A program made the translations under genes and the position numbers. Below the pieces are notes generated by a model, which made no database searches, was not told where the DNA came from, and saw nothing but the letters and a program-made list of their open reading frames with translations. A stretch of DNA of 64,000 nucleotides from JBEATZ01 sp041178545 (GTDB lineage: Bacteria; Planctomycetota; UBA1135; UBA2386): NCBI GenBank assembly GCA_041178545.1, contig JBEGVB010000056.1, positions 1 to 64,000 on the forward strand, read 5' to 3'. Shown piece after piece: positions 47,725 to 56,593 of the stretch; the first letter of the stretch is position 1, and every line of letters begins with the position of its first letter.

Positions 47725-47753
47725 AGCATAGCTGTGCCCCCCACCGATGCCAG
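47725..47753 (-). promoter_or_regulatory. Promoter CTGGCA-N17-TATGCT before the 85-aa gene
   Basis: Minus strand: -35 CTGGCA (47748-47753), 17-nt spacer, -10 TATGCT (47725-47730). Transcription would start near 47718, at the first base of hairpin 1, giving a ~79-nt leader. Confidence 0.45.
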
Positions 47754-47823
47754 CGCACACCGAGGGGCGCCGGACGAATCCCGGACCCCTCTCCGCTGCG
47801 CCGGACACGGCGGGAATCGGATG

Positions 47824-47851
47824 TTGAAAGTCCTCCACGATCCGCCATCCT
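47824..47851 (+). promoter_or_regulatory. Promoter TTGAAA-N16-CATCCT before the helicase
   Basis: Plus strand: -35 TTGAAA (47824-47829), 16-nt spacer, -10 CATCCT (47846-47851). The -10 ends 10 nt before the ATG, so the transcript would have almost no leader. The -10 hexamer and spacer equal those of the threonine aldolase promoter. Confidence 0.5.
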
Positions 47852-47861
47852 GCAGGTCGCG

Positions 47862-49895
47862 ATGCAGTTCCGGGGTTACACGCTCAACGAGTTCCAGATG
47901 CGCGCCGCCGAGGCCATCGAGGCCGGCAAGAATGTGCTGCTGGCGGCCCCGACCGGGTCCGGGAAGACCCTGGTCGCGGAGTATGCGATCGAGACTGCCG
48001 TGCGCGGCGGCCGGCGCGCCATCTACACGAGCCCCGTCAAGGCCCTGAGCAACCAGAAGTACCGAGACTTCAAGGCGCTCGGCATGGACGTGGGACTCAT
48101 GACCGGGGACCTCACCCTCAACCCGGATGCCGCAATCGTCATCATGACGACCGAGATCTTCCGGAACTCGGTGTTCGAGAAGCCTGAGCGCTTCCACGAC
48201 ACGGATTTCGCGATCTTCGACGAGATCCACTTCCTCGACGACGTGGAGCGCGGAACGGTATGGGAGGAGAGCCTCATCTTCGCTCCCGACCATGTGCGCT
48301 TCGTCGGGCTCTCCGCGACCATCGCCAACCTCGAGGAGTTCGGCGGCTGGATCCGTTCCGCCCGCCCCCACGCCCTCGAGGTCATCGAGCACACGCGCAG
48401 GCCCGTCCCACTGTCGCACCGCCTGTTCCACCCCGACGCGGGCGTGTTCCAGCTGGCGCAGCGCAGCCAGGCAGTGCGGTTCCACGAGCGCGCCCTCGGC
48501 CGTGAGGAACGACACGGCAAGCGGGTCAGCCGGCGCGAGGCCGTGCGTTCACGCTGGGGCGACCCGCGCGAGCGTGCGCGCGGCCGCAACCTGCGGATGG
48601 GTCCCCGCCCCTACCTTCAGCTGCTCGACGAGCTCCAGCACCGGACGCTGGTGCCAGTCCTCTACTTCTGCTTCTCCCGCAAGGAGTGCGAGATCAAGGC
48701 GGAACGCAACCTGCACCGGAGGCTGCTCGGCAGGGCAGAGCGCGCACAGGTCGAGGACCTCTTCGACGACATCTGCAGGCGCTTCGAGCTGGACCCGGCA
48801 AAGGACCCCGGCCTGCTCGGCATCCTCGGACGCGCGGTGCAGGGCATCGGCTTCCACCACGCAGGCATGCTCCCCATCCACAAGGAGGTGGTCGAGCGGC
48901 TCTTCACGTCGGGCCTGCTCAAGCTGCTGTTCACCACCGAGACGTTTGCCCTCGGCATCAACATGCCGGCGCGCACGGTGGTGTTCGACCTGCTGCGCAA
49001 GTTCGACGGCGTCGAGATGAACTACATGCGCACCCGCGACTACATGCAGATGGCGGGTCGCGCGGGCCGACAGGGCCTCGACGAGAGCGGCCTCGTGATC
49101 TCGATCCTCGAGGACGAGGACCTGAAGGAGGCCCCGCTCGCCCGCTACTTCGGCGGCAAGGCCGAGTCGATCACTTCGCGTTTCAACCTCTCCTACGCGA
49201 CGATCATCAACCTGTACGGGCGGATGGGGACCAAGCTGGTGGAGGCCTACGACCGCAGCTTCTCGGCCTACCAGGCGCAGACCGGTTCGGCGAAGACCCG
49301 TGCACTCAAGCGGAACGCGGCGCGGGCCGCCCTGCTGCACCGCGTCCAGGTCCTGCGGACCGCTGGCTACCTCGACGAGCATGGCGTGATGCCGCGCGGC
49401 CGCATCGCCCAACAGGTGAACGGCTACGAGGTCCAGGCGACGGAACTGCTGTTCAGCGGCGTGCTGGACAAGCTGGACCTGCACCAGCTGGCAGCGACCT
49501 TTGCCTCCGTGATCCACGAGGAGCGCAAGTCCGCGGGCGGTCGCAACGCACGACGCGAGCCTGGCCCCCTCATGCAGGCGGTCTCGGACGCCATCGAGCG
49601 CTTCGTGCAGGTGGAAATCTCGCACGGCGTGAAGGAGCCCATCAAGATGCCGGACTTCGGCATCGCACCGGCCGTCGACGCGTGGAGCCGCGGCTGCACC
49701 ATCGAGGACCTGGAGCGCCTGTCCCACTCGGACGCAGGCGACGTGGTCAGGACGCTCCGCATGGCGATCCAGATGATGCGGCAGGTGAGGATCGCCGCAG
49801 GCAGCAAGTCCTCCCTCGCGACGCGCCTCGACGAGGCCATTGTCTCGATCAACCGGGACGAGGTCGACGCGAAGCGTCAGTTCGAGCTGGGCTGA
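47862..49895 (+). CDS. Ski2/Mtr4-like superfamily 2 helicase
   Basis: 677 aa ATP-dependent helicase, probably acting on RNA. Motif I APTGSGKT (29-36), II DEIH (120-123), III SAT (151-153), VI QMAGRAGRQG (396-405). The residue order (VKALSNQKYRDF, MTTEIFRNSVF, FHHAGMLPIHKE, FALGINMPARTVVFD) is that of Ski2/Mtr4 rather than RecQ or UvrD. The last ~150 residues resemble the DSHCT end. It lacks the long arch insertion of eukaryotic Mtr4, hence the shorter length. Arg/Lys-rich insert at ~208-250. Start ATG 47862. Likely RNA turnover or ribosome-linked processing. It ends 2 nt before the convergent PhyH gene. Confidence 0.92.
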   Translation: MQFRGYTLNEFQMRAAEAIEAGKNVLLAAPTGSGKTLVAEYAIETAVRGGRRAIYTSPVKALSNQKYRDFKALGMDVGLMTGDLTLNPDAAIVIMTTEIFRNSVFEKPERFHDTDFAIFDEIHFLDDVERGTVWEESLIFAPDHVRFVGLSATIANLEEFGGWIRSARPHALEVIEHTRRPVPLSHRLFHPDAGVFQLAQRSQAVRFHERALGREERHGKRVSRREAVRSRWGDPRERARGRNLRMGPRPYLQLLDELQHRTLVPVLYFCFSRKECEIKAERNLHRRLLGRAERAQVEDLFDDICRRFELDPAKDPGLLGILGRAVQGIGFHHAGMLPIHKEVVERLFTSGLLKLLFTTETFALGINMPARTVVFDLLRKFDGVEMNYMRTRDYMQMAGRAGRQGLDESGLVISILEDEDLKEAPLARYFGGKAESITSRFNLSYATIINLYGRMGTKLVEAYDRSFSAYQAQTGSAKTRALKRNAARAALLHRVQVLRTAGYLDEHGVMPRGRIAQQVNGYEVQATELLFSGVLDKLDLHQLAATFASVIHEERKSAGGRNARREPGPLMQAVSDAIERFVQVEISHGVKEPIKMPDFGIAPAVDAWSRGCTIEDLERLSHSDAGDVVRTLRMAIQMMRQVRIAAGSKSSLATRLDEAIVSINRDEVDAKRQFELG

Positions 49896-49897
49896 CC

Positions 49898-50728
49898 TCA
49901 GGCCGGCGCCAGCACGCGGCCGCCGGCCACCACGAGTGGGAACAGCTCGCCTGCCACCAGTGCACCCGTGGGCAACGGGTCGGCCCCCCGCAACAGGGGC
50001 TGGCTGCCCTCCGCGACACGGACGTGGCCGCCCATGTAGTTGAACACCGCGGCGCGACGCCAACGCGTGGACCGGTTGCCCCTGCTGCCATGGAGCGTGT
50101 GGCTGTGGTGGATGGTGGCCTGACCGGCACGCAATGGCGCGGCAACCGGCTCGAACCGGGAACCCGGTGGCAGGAGACCCACCAGCGTCTCCAGCGGGGC
50201 GTCGAACGGCAGCGGTGGCAACAGGCCCCACCGGTGGCTTCCCGGCACGAAACACAGGCAGCCGTTCTCCTCGTCCGCGTCGTCGAGCATCACGTTGACG
50301 GTGATGTGGCACGCAGGAGTCGTGCGCGTCCAGTAGGAGTAGTCCTGGTGCCACGGCACACCGCCAGGGTGACCGGGGGGCTTGGCGAACACCTGGTCGT
50401 GCCAGAATCGCAGGTCCTCGACCCCCAGCAACTGGGCACAGGGAACGACCATGGCTGGGGAGAACACGGCCTCGCGCAGCGCCTCCTCGACCCGCCAGCC
50501 GCCGAGGAAGTGGCAGACCACTGCGTCCCTGCGCTCCCGCCACGCACGCTCCACCTCGTAGAGACGGGGTTCCAACTCGTCGATCCGGTCGATGACGCGT
50601 TGCACGGCCGCGCGCACCCGGGCGCACTCCTCGGGACCGAAGACCTCGACTCCTGTGACGAAGCCGTCCCGCTCGAAGGCGGCGACCTGGTCCGGTCGCA
50701 GTCGGAACGCAGCCGACGGAAGGCTCAC
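49898..50728 (-). CDS. Phytanoyl-CoA dioxygenase (PhyH) family oxygenase
   Basis: 276-aa Fe(II)/2-oxoglutarate-dependent oxygenase. The iron facial triad is visible: His127 and Asp129 in WHQDYSYW, and His213 in TLHGS; an Arg in the NRSTRWRR stretch (~219-225) can bind 2-oxoglutarate. The family hydroxylates lipids, small metabolites or amino-acid derivatives; the substrate is not predictable. Start GTG 50728 overlaps the nadK stop as GTGA. As the last gene of the ispA-dxs-nadK unit it could act on an isoprenoid product, which is only a guess from position. Confidence 0.9.
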   Translation of the reverse strand: MSLPSAAFRLRPDQVAAFERDGFVTGVEVFGPEECARVRAAVQRVIDRIDELEPRLYEVERAWRERRDAVVCHFLGGWRVEEALREAVFSPAMVVPCAQLLGVEDLRFWHDQVFAKPPGHPGGVPWHQDYSYWTRTTPACHITVNVMLDDADEENGCLCFVPGSHRWGLLPPLPFDAPLETLVGLLPPGSRFEPVAAPLRAGQATIHHSHTLHGSRGNRSTRWRRAAVFNYMGGHVRVAEGSQPLLRGADPLPTGALVAGELFPLVVAGGRVLAPA

Positions 50729-51576
50729 GGGTGCGGCGTGGAACCCGGCAGGTCCGCGAAACCGAACTTGGCCCGTAGCGCCGAGAAGAAGTGGTCGGGC
50801 CCCGGGCTCAGGTGGCGGAAGCGGAAGGGCGCGCTGCGGACCAGGGCACGCGCACCGCGCCCCATGGGCAGGTTGACCTGACCGTCCAGCTGCAACTGGC
50901 CGCCGCGCCGACCCACCGGGTCGACGAGCTCCAGCTCCAAGGTGCATGCGGGCAGCACCAGCGGCCGCGCGCTCAGGGTGTGCGAGGCAAGCGGCGTGAG
51001 GACGAATGCGTCCAGTTCGGGCGTGAGCACGGGACCACCTGCGGCGAGCGAGTACGCCGTCGAGCCGGCAGCCGTGGCGACGATGAGTCCGTCGCCGCGG
51101 TAGGTGGCGATCTCGGTGCCGTTGCGCGAAGCCCGCACCGTGACGATGCCTCCTGCGAGCGCACGGCTCACCACGGCATCGTTCATGGCGAGGACCGGTT
51201 CCGTCGGCGGGTGGCCGGGCTCCACCACCGAGCACTCGAGCAGGCCGCGCGGCTCCTCCCGCAGTCGACCGGCGAGTGCGAGCTCGAGGGCCTCGTGGGT
51301 GCGGGTGCGGTCGAAGGCGGTGAGGAACCCGAGACGACCGAGGTTGATGCCCAGCGTGGGCATCTGGTTCGCGCCCATGCGGCGCATGGCGCCGAGCATC
51401 GAGCCGTCGCCGCCGAACACGACCACGAGGTCTGCACGGTGGCCCGCGAGGGACGAGTCCCGGTCGAGCACGACCTCGACGCGCGCGCCGCGGCCAGTCA
51501 GCCAGGAGGCCGCCTCCTCCACCACGGCACGGGTGCCGCCCTTGCGCTCGTCGCCGAGGACCAGGACGGACTTCAT
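50725..51576 (-). CDS. nadK: NAD kinase
   Basis: 283-aa enzyme phosphorylating NAD to NADP. The Rossmann-like N-domain has the GGDGSM motif (55-60; GGDGT in most) with the catalytic Asp; then INLGRLGFLT, the MNDAVVSR segment binding the substrate adenine side, and GDGLIVATAAGSTAYSLAAGG. Length and motif spacing are normal. It begins 4 nt after the dxs stop. NADPH is needed by the MEP pathway, so clustering with dxs and ispA makes metabolic sense. Confidence 0.95.
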   Translation of the reverse strand: MKSVLVLGDERKGGTRAVVEEAASWLTGRGARVEVVLDRDSSLAGHRADLVVVFGGDGSMLGAMRRMGANQMPTLGINLGRLGFLTAFDRTRTHEALELALAGRLREEPRGLLECSVVEPGHPPTEPVLAMNDAVVSRALAGGIVTVRASRNGTEIATYRGDGLIVATAAGSTAYSLAAGGPVLTPELDAFVLTPLASHTLSARPLVLPACTLELELVDPVGRRGGQLQLDGQVNLPMGRGARALVRSAPFRFRHLSPGPDHFFSALRAKFGFADLPGSTPHP

Positions 51577-51580
51577 GGGC

Positions 51581-53533
51581 TCAGCGCCGCAGCCCTGCGC
51601 GCTGCTCGAGCGTGAAGCGAGCGGCCACGTGCTGCGGCGTCAGGCCCACCTGCTCGACCACCTGGTTGCGGCTCATGTGCTCGAGGATGGCGTCGGGCAC
51701 GGCCATCACCTGGATCTGGGCACGCACCGGGCCGTGTGCCGCAACGCACTCCAGCACCGCGGAGCCGAACCCGCCGAAGAGGCTGTGGTCCTCGAGGGTG
51801 ACCACGCGGTCGTGGCGGTCGGCGAGGGCAAGGATGCCCGCAGTGTCGAGCGGCTTCACGAAGCGCGCGTTCACCACCTCGACGTGGATGCCCTGCTTCT
51901 CCAGCAGCACAGCCGCCTCGAGGGCGGTCTGGACCATGTGGCCGTACGCGAGGATGGCACCGTCGGCGCCCTCGCGCAGGATCTCCATGCGACCCATCTC
52001 GACGGGCTGCCGCCTGCCGTGCCAGCCCGGGAGGTCGCCGCGGTCCGGCGCGTTGCCGCGTGCGTAGCGGATGCCGACTGCATGGGGCTGCTGCAGTGCG
52101 AAGGCGAGCATCTCGTGCAGCTCCGGCCCGTCCTTGGGCGCCATCAGCGTGATGTGCGGCATGCAGCGCAAGTAGGCGATGTCGTAGAGGCCGTTGTGCG
52201 TGGCCCCGTCCTCGCCCACGAGCCCCGCCCGGTCCATGGCGAAGACCACGGGCACCTTCTGGAGGATGACCTCCTGGAACACCATGTCGTAGCCACGTTG
52301 CAGGAACGAGGAGTAGATGGCCGCCACGGGCTTCATGCCCGCGGTGGCGAGACCGGAGGCCATCGCCACGGCGTGCTGCTCGGCAATGCCTGCGTCGATG
52401 AACCGGTCCGGGAACCGGTCGCGGTACTCCATGAGGCCGGTGCCGTCGGGCATCGCGGCGGTGATCGCCACCACCTTCGGGTCCTTGGCAGCGAGCTCGA
52501 TGAGCCCCTCCCCGAACCACTCGGTCCAGCTGCGCCCCGGCTTGGCCGTCGGCACCACCGGCTGCAGCACACAGGGCTCCACCGGCACCTTCTCGGGCTT
52601 CTTCTTCGGCTGCGGCTTCGCGGCATGGGCGCGGTCGTAGCGTTCCTCGCTGCCGGGCACGCCCTTGCCCTTCTCGGTCTTGACGTGCAGCAGCACGACG
52701 CCTTCGAGCTGCTTCACGCGCTCGAGGGTCTCTACCAGCTCGTCGAGGTTGTGGCCGTCGATCGGGCCGAAGTAGCGGAAGCCGAGCTCCTCGAAGAGGT
52801 GGCCGGGCACCACCATGTTCTTCACCGTGTCGACGGCCTCGCCGATGCGCCCGTCCAGCTCCTTGCCCACGACCGGGATCGACTGGATCAGGTGGTGGAC
52901 GGCTTCCTTGGCCTGGTTGTAGAAGCGGCCCGAACGCACCTTGTTGAGGTAGTGCGAGAGCGCGCCCACGGTCTTGGCGATCGACCAGCGGTTGTCGTTG
53001 AGGATCACCAGGAGACGCTGGCCCTCCAGCGAGCCTGCGTGGTTGAGCGCCTCGAAGGCGACGCCGCAGCCGAGGGCTGCGTCACCGACCACGGCGACGG
53101 AATGGCGGTCGCGGCCCTGCATCCGGTCGCCGATGGCGATGCCGAGCGCGGCCGAGGCGGCGGTGCCGGCGTGGCCCATCAGGTACGGGTCGTAGAGCGA
53201 CTCGTAGCGGTTGGTGAAGCCGGAGAGACCGCCCTTCTGGCGCAGGGTGTGGAACCGGTCCTTGCGACCGGTGAGCAGCTTGTGGCCGTAGACCTGGTGG
53301 CCGACGTCCCAGACGAGCCGGTCGTCACTGAAGTCGTACAGGTAGTGCAGCGCGATCGTGAGCTCGACCACGCCCATGCTGGAGCCGAGGTGGCCACCGG
53401 TCACGGAGACCGTGTCCATGATCACCTTGCGGAGCTCCGCGGCCAGCAGGGGCAGTTGCTCGCGGGTCAGCTTCTTGAGGTCCGAGGGATCCTGGATCCG
53501 GTCCAGAAGTGGGGTCTGGGATGCTGGTTCCAA
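51581..53533 (-). CDS. dxs: 1-deoxy-D-xylulose-5-phosphate synthase
   Basis: 650-aa thiamine-diphosphate enzyme making DXP from pyruvate and glyceraldehyde-3-phosphate, the first step of the MEP isoprenoid pathway. Seen: GGHLGSS with His48, DVGHQ with His79, and AGIAEQHAVAMASGLA with the TPP-activating Glu. Two motifs deviate: the TPP/Mg loop is GDAALGCG (150-157), not GDGAxTGG, and the following NDN is continued by RWSIAKTVGALS where most have DMSISPNVGALS. A Lys/Pro-rich linker (~310-335) separates the domains. The start is TTG 53533 with GGAG 7 nt upstream. It lies 18 nt after ispA. Confidence 0.94.
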   Translation of the reverse strand: MEPASQTPLLDRIQDPSDLKKLTREQLPLLAAELRKVIMDTVSVTGGHLGSSMGVVELTIALHYLYDFSDDRLVWDVGHQVYGHKLLTGRKDRFHTLRQKGGLSGFTNRYESLYDPYLMGHAGTAASAALGIAIGDRMQGRDRHSVAVVGDAALGCGVAFEALNHAGSLEGQRLLVILNDNRWSIAKTVGALSHYLNKVRSGRFYNQAKEAVHHLIQSIPVVGKELDGRIGEAVDTVKNMVVPGHLFEELGFRYFGPIDGHNLDELVETLERVKQLEGVVLLHVKTEKGKGVPGSEERYDRAHAAKPQPKKKPEKVPVEPCVLQPVVPTAKPGRSWTEWFGEGLIELAAKDPKVVAITAAMPDGTGLMEYRDRFPDRFIDAGIAEQHAVAMASGLATAGMKPVAAIYSSFLQRGYDMVFQEVILQKVPVVFAMDRAGLVGEDGATHNGLYDIAYLRCMPHITLMAPKDGPELHEMLAFALQQPHAVGIRYARGNAPDRGDLPGWHGRRQPVEMGRMEILREGADGAILAYGHMVQTALEAAVLLEKQGIHVEVVNARFVKPLDTAGILALADRHDRVVTLEDHSLFGGFGSAVLECVAAHGPVRAQIQVMAVPDAILEHMSRNQVVEQVGLTPQHVAARFTLEQRAGLRR

Positions 53534-53551
53534 AGCAGGCTCCGAGTCCGG

Positions 53552-54514
53552 TCAGTTGCGTCGCGCAATCGTGTACTGCGCCACATCTTGCAGCAGCCCC
53601 ACCGCCGCGTCCAGTTCGGCGTCGGGACGGGACCGCCAGCGGGCCGCTCGGGAGACGATCCCAGGGGCCAGCGCAGAGGCTTCTTGGGCGAGGGCTCGCG
53701 CGGTGGCAAGGCTTGTTTCCAGGCCAGCGACTGCGGGCCAGGTCAACTTCTGGAGGGCCAGGTCGGCACCCGGGTTCTTGCCCAGGTCCGCCGCGGCACC
53801 GGTGAGGTCCAGACAGTCGTCGGCGATCTGGAAGGCGCGGCCGACCCGGTCGCCGTAGGCAACCAACTGGTCCAGCAGGTCATGGGGCAGTGCGCCGTCC
53901 TCGGGCGGGGTCCCGGCGAGTGCCCCCACCACCAGCGATGCCGTGATCAGGGCACCGGTCTTGCGGTCGTGGATCCACGCCACGCGCTCCAGGGTGCGTT
54001 CGCCCCCCGCGCCCTCGGCCTCGAGGTCTGCCATCTGGCCACCCACCATGCCAAGGCTGCCTGCAGCCCGGGCAAGGCATGCAACCGCCTGCCCACCGCC
54101 CTGGGCCACGCCCTCGAAGGCGAGCGTCAGGAGGGCATCGCCCACGAGGAGCGCCGTGGCCTCGCCGTAGACCTTGTGGCAGGTGGCCCTGCCCCGGCGC
54201 AGGTCGTCGTCGTCCATGCAGGGCAGGTCGTCGTGCACCAGGCTGTAGGTGTGCAGGCACTCGATGGCAGCAGCAGGGACCAGTGCGCGCGCCGCGTCAC
54301 CGCCAGTCGCCTGGCAACCGAGCAGGGCCAGCATCGGGCGCAGTCGCTTCCCACCGGGGAACATCGCGTAGCGCATCGCCTCGTGCAGGGCAGTCGGCGC
54401 CTGCGAGGCCTGCGGCAGCAGCCGGTCGAGCGCGTCCTCGACGCGCGGCAGCCACGATGCCGCCCAGGCGCGGAAGCCGTCGCGTGCGACGGCATGCTCC
54501 TGCGACGCGCTCAA
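53552..54514 (-). CDS. ispA: Short-chain polyprenyl diphosphate synthase (IspA type)
   Basis: 320 aa. Condenses IPP with allylic diphosphates to geranyl or farnesyl diphosphate. First aspartate-rich motif DDLPCMDDDD (95-104) with the IspA-type two-residue insertion, GGKRLRP (54-60) for IPP binding, KTGALI mid-chain, and second motif DDCLD (DDxxD) in FQIADDCLDLTG. Start TTG 54514 overlaps the stop of the upstream coiled-coil gene as TTGA; no ATG or GTG occurs earlier in the fold. xseB, often between ispA and a neighbour, is absent here. Confidence 0.93.
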   Translation of the reverse strand: MSASQEHAVARDGFRAWAASWLPRVEDALDRLLPQASQAPTALHEAMRYAMFPGGKRLRPMLALLGCQATGGDAARALVPAAAIECLHTYSLVHDDLPCMDDDDLRRGRATCHKVYGEATALLVGDALLTLAFEGVAQGGGQAVACLARAAGSLGMVGGQMADLEAEGAGGERTLERVAWIHDRKTGALITASLVVGALAGTPPEDGALPHDLLDQLVAYGDRVGRAFQIADDCLDLTGAAADLGKNPGADLALQKLTWPAVAGLETSLATARALAQEASALAPGIVSRAARWRSRPDAELDAAVGLLQDVAQYTIARRN

Positions 54515-55608
54515 CGGCGCACCACCATGCCGAGCATGGCGTCGCTGGCGGCCTTCGGGGTCACGTCGCGCAACAGGAGTCTCATGCCTTCCTCGGCAAT
54601 GGCCGACACCCCACCCGGGGTGCGCAGCGATCCGCCAGCGAGAACGAGTTGCACGATACCGGCAGCCTCGTCGATTTCGATCCAAAGGGTGTCCGCGTCG
54701 ATGGTGGCCTGCAACCGGTTTGCCGCGTCGTAGCCGCGCAAGGACACCCCGACGAACCGGCCGTCCTTCAGGTCGGCGAGTTCGCCGAGCCGGTACCGGG
54801 TCTCCGCCGCACTCGCGTCGAGCAGGGCATTGCAGCGTTCCAGCCACATCGCCCGGGTGCGAGGGTCGGTCGAAGGGGCTGGGGCGGGCGCAACGACACC
54901 TGCAGCGCCGTCCGCAGCGACGCCAGTGGCACGCAGCAGGTAGGGCAGACGTTCCTCCCACAGGCGAGGGGTCACCGGCCGGAACTCCAGTGCCAGCCCT
55001 TCGGCGGGGAAGTCGGTGCGCTCCGCGCCGGAGCGGCGGTGGCCCTCGAAGAAGCGGAGCACGACGCTGGCCTTGGAACGGTCGAGCTCGACCCGCATCC
55101 GGCGGGCGAGGAAGAGCGCCGACTCGAACTCGCCGGCCTCCGAGTCGAGCACCTCCACGTCGCGCAGCTCCTGGTCCTCGATCGCACTCGCGGAGAGGAA
55201 GCGCAACCCGGCAAATCCGTCTGCGCGCAGGCAGTCGCGGAGTGCGAGCAGTGCGACCCGCACGCCCTCGGGCACGACTGCCCTTGCAGCACGACGCACC
55301 TCCTCCGCCTTGCGCGCGGCAAGTTCTGCCGCAGCACGTTCCTCGAGTGCCTTGCCGAGCGCCTCCACCTTTCCAACCGCACCGGCAAGCTCGATCTCGA
55401 GCCGGACACGTTCGTCCTCGACAGCCCGCAGCGTGCGTGCAGAGCTCGCCGCGACCTCTCGGGACGCCTCGACCGCGAGCCGTGCCTCGTCGAGTTCGAC
55501 TCGCATCCGGCCCGCCTCGGCGGCAAGCCGTTTCTGGTCGATCGTGATCCAGGACGCGGCGCCGAGACCGGCCACGGCAAGCATCCAGGGCAGCAGGTTC
55601 CGCAGCAT
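54511..55608 (-). CDS. Single-pass membrane protein with coiled coil, unknown
   Basis: 365 aa, ATG 55608. Membrane helix at ~6-22 (LPWMLAVAGLGAASWI), a coiled coil at ~28-112 (AGRMRVELDEARLAVEASRE), then a mixed alpha/beta region (~113-365) with GVSLRGYDAANRLQATID and IDEAAGIVQLVLAGGS. No recognised family; the last 100 residues alternate strands and short helices as in a small folded sensor or binding domain. Translationally coupled to ispA by TTGA. It could be an envelope structural protein sharing a promoter with the isoprenoid genes. Confidence 0.75.
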   Translation of the reverse strand: MLRNLLPWMLAVAGLGAASWITIDQKRLAAEAGRMRVELDEARLAVEASREVAASSARTLRAVEDERVRLEIELAGAVGKVEALGKALEERAAAELAARKAEEVRRAARAVVPEGVRVALLALRDCLRADGFAGLRFLSASAIEDQELRDVEVLDSEAGEFESALFLARRMRVELDRSKASVVLRFFEGHRRSGAERTDFPAEGLALEFRPVTPRLWEERLPYLLRATGVAADGAAGVVAPAPAPSTDPRTRAMWLERCNALLDASAAETRYRLGELADLKDGRFVGVSLRGYDAANRLQATIDADTLWIEIDEAAGIVQLVLAGGSLRTPGGVSAIAEEGMRLLLRDVTPKAASDAMLGMVVRR

Positions 55609-55656
55609 GGCTCGGCTTCGACGGTGGGGAGTGCGGATCCTTGCCTCAGCCGCAGA

Positions 55657-56469
55657 TCACTTGGACCAGTCGGCTGCGCGGTTCTTGTTGAACCAGGTGT
55701 TCCAGTCCGGGTACTGCCGGAAGTTCTGACCGGTGAGCCGGCCGAGAGTGGAGTTCCACTTGTCGGAGATGACAGCCAGGTAGTCGCGGGCGTTCTGGGC
55801 CTCGATGTCCGCGGAGTCGAGGACGCGCGAGCGGCTGTCCAGCTCGCCGTAGCGGATCAGCAGGTTGTTGACGATTTCCTTGCGGACCTTCTGGTCCGAC
55901 CCCTCGAAGTTGCCGAGCGCCTCGCCGGCAGCCGCCATCAGCTGCGGCTCCGGGGATCGCCTCGCCTCCTCGCAGAGGAACTTGACCATCGACTCGTCCT
56001 TGGTCTTGCCGAGGTTGCGCAACAGGGCCTCGCGCAGCTTCACCCACTCCGGCTTGTTGGGGAACCGCTTGTTGTCGAAGGCCGCCTTGAGCGGCTTGGA
56101 CCCGTCGTTGCCCATGGTGCCCAACGCGGCGGCAGCAGCGACGTACAGCTGGATCGAGGCGGCCTCGCGCAGCTTGCCGCCCGTGAAGACGGACTCGAGC
56201 CCCTTGGCGACATCCTTCCGGTCCTTCTCGGCGAGACCCGCTGCCACCTTGGAGGTGAGCAGGTCGATGACCTGCACGCCCTCGGCGTCACGGGCCATCT
56301 TCTTGTCTCCCACGATCTCCTTGAGGGTCGCGAGCTGCTTCGGCACCTCGGGGTCCGGCTTGAGCTTCCCGGCATCCGCGGGATCCCCTTGGGCCGACAG
56401 GAGCCCGACCGACAGGAACCCGACCACCACGGCGCACACAGCGAGCATTCGGCAACGGAAAGAGGACAT
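55657..56469 (-). CDS. Secreted HEAT-like repeat protein
   Basis: 270 aa with signal peptide (MLAVCAVVVGFLSVGLLSAQ). ATG 56469 has GAGGTGG at the right distance. The mature part is helical with HEAT/ARM-like repeats: REAASIQLYVAAAAALGTMG, VKLREALLRNLGKTKDESM and PQLMAAAGEALGNFEG. The C-terminus is Trp/Asn-rich (YPDWNTWFNKNRAADW). It resembles the N-terminal half of the VWA protein at 22271-23833 in style (DWNTWF.KNR versus DQWQKQWDRL). Probably a periplasmic protein-binding scaffold. 48 nt separate it from the coiled-coil gene. Confidence 0.82.
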   Translation of the reverse strand: MSSFRCRMLAVCAVVVGFLSVGLLSAQGDPADAGKLKPDPEVPKQLATLKEIVGDKKMARDAEGVQVIDLLTSKVAAGLAEKDRKDVAKGLESVFTGGKLREAASIQLYVAAAAALGTMGNDGSKPLKAAFDNKRFPNKPEWVKLREALLRNLGKTKDESMVKFLCEEARRSPEPQLMAAAGEALGNFEGSDQKVRKEIVNNLLIRYGELDSRSRVLDSADIEAQNARDYLAVISDKWNSTLGRLTGQNFRQYPDWNTWFNKNRAADWSK

Positions 56470-56593
56470 GTTCCACCTCGGGTGTCGCGCGAGGGCCCCG
56501 CTCCGGGGCGTTGCGCGGTACCGCCAAGCGTCAACAAATAGCATGCCCCCCGGTCGGGAACCAAGGTTGCGGCCCCGTCCCGGGACCGTGGGC

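Noticed and set aside
51104..54733. 1,209-codon plus-strand ORF across nadK, dxs and ispA
   Set aside because: The three minus-strand genes have full catalytic motifs and tight spacing; the plus-strand translation is His/Val/Glu-biased with no domain.
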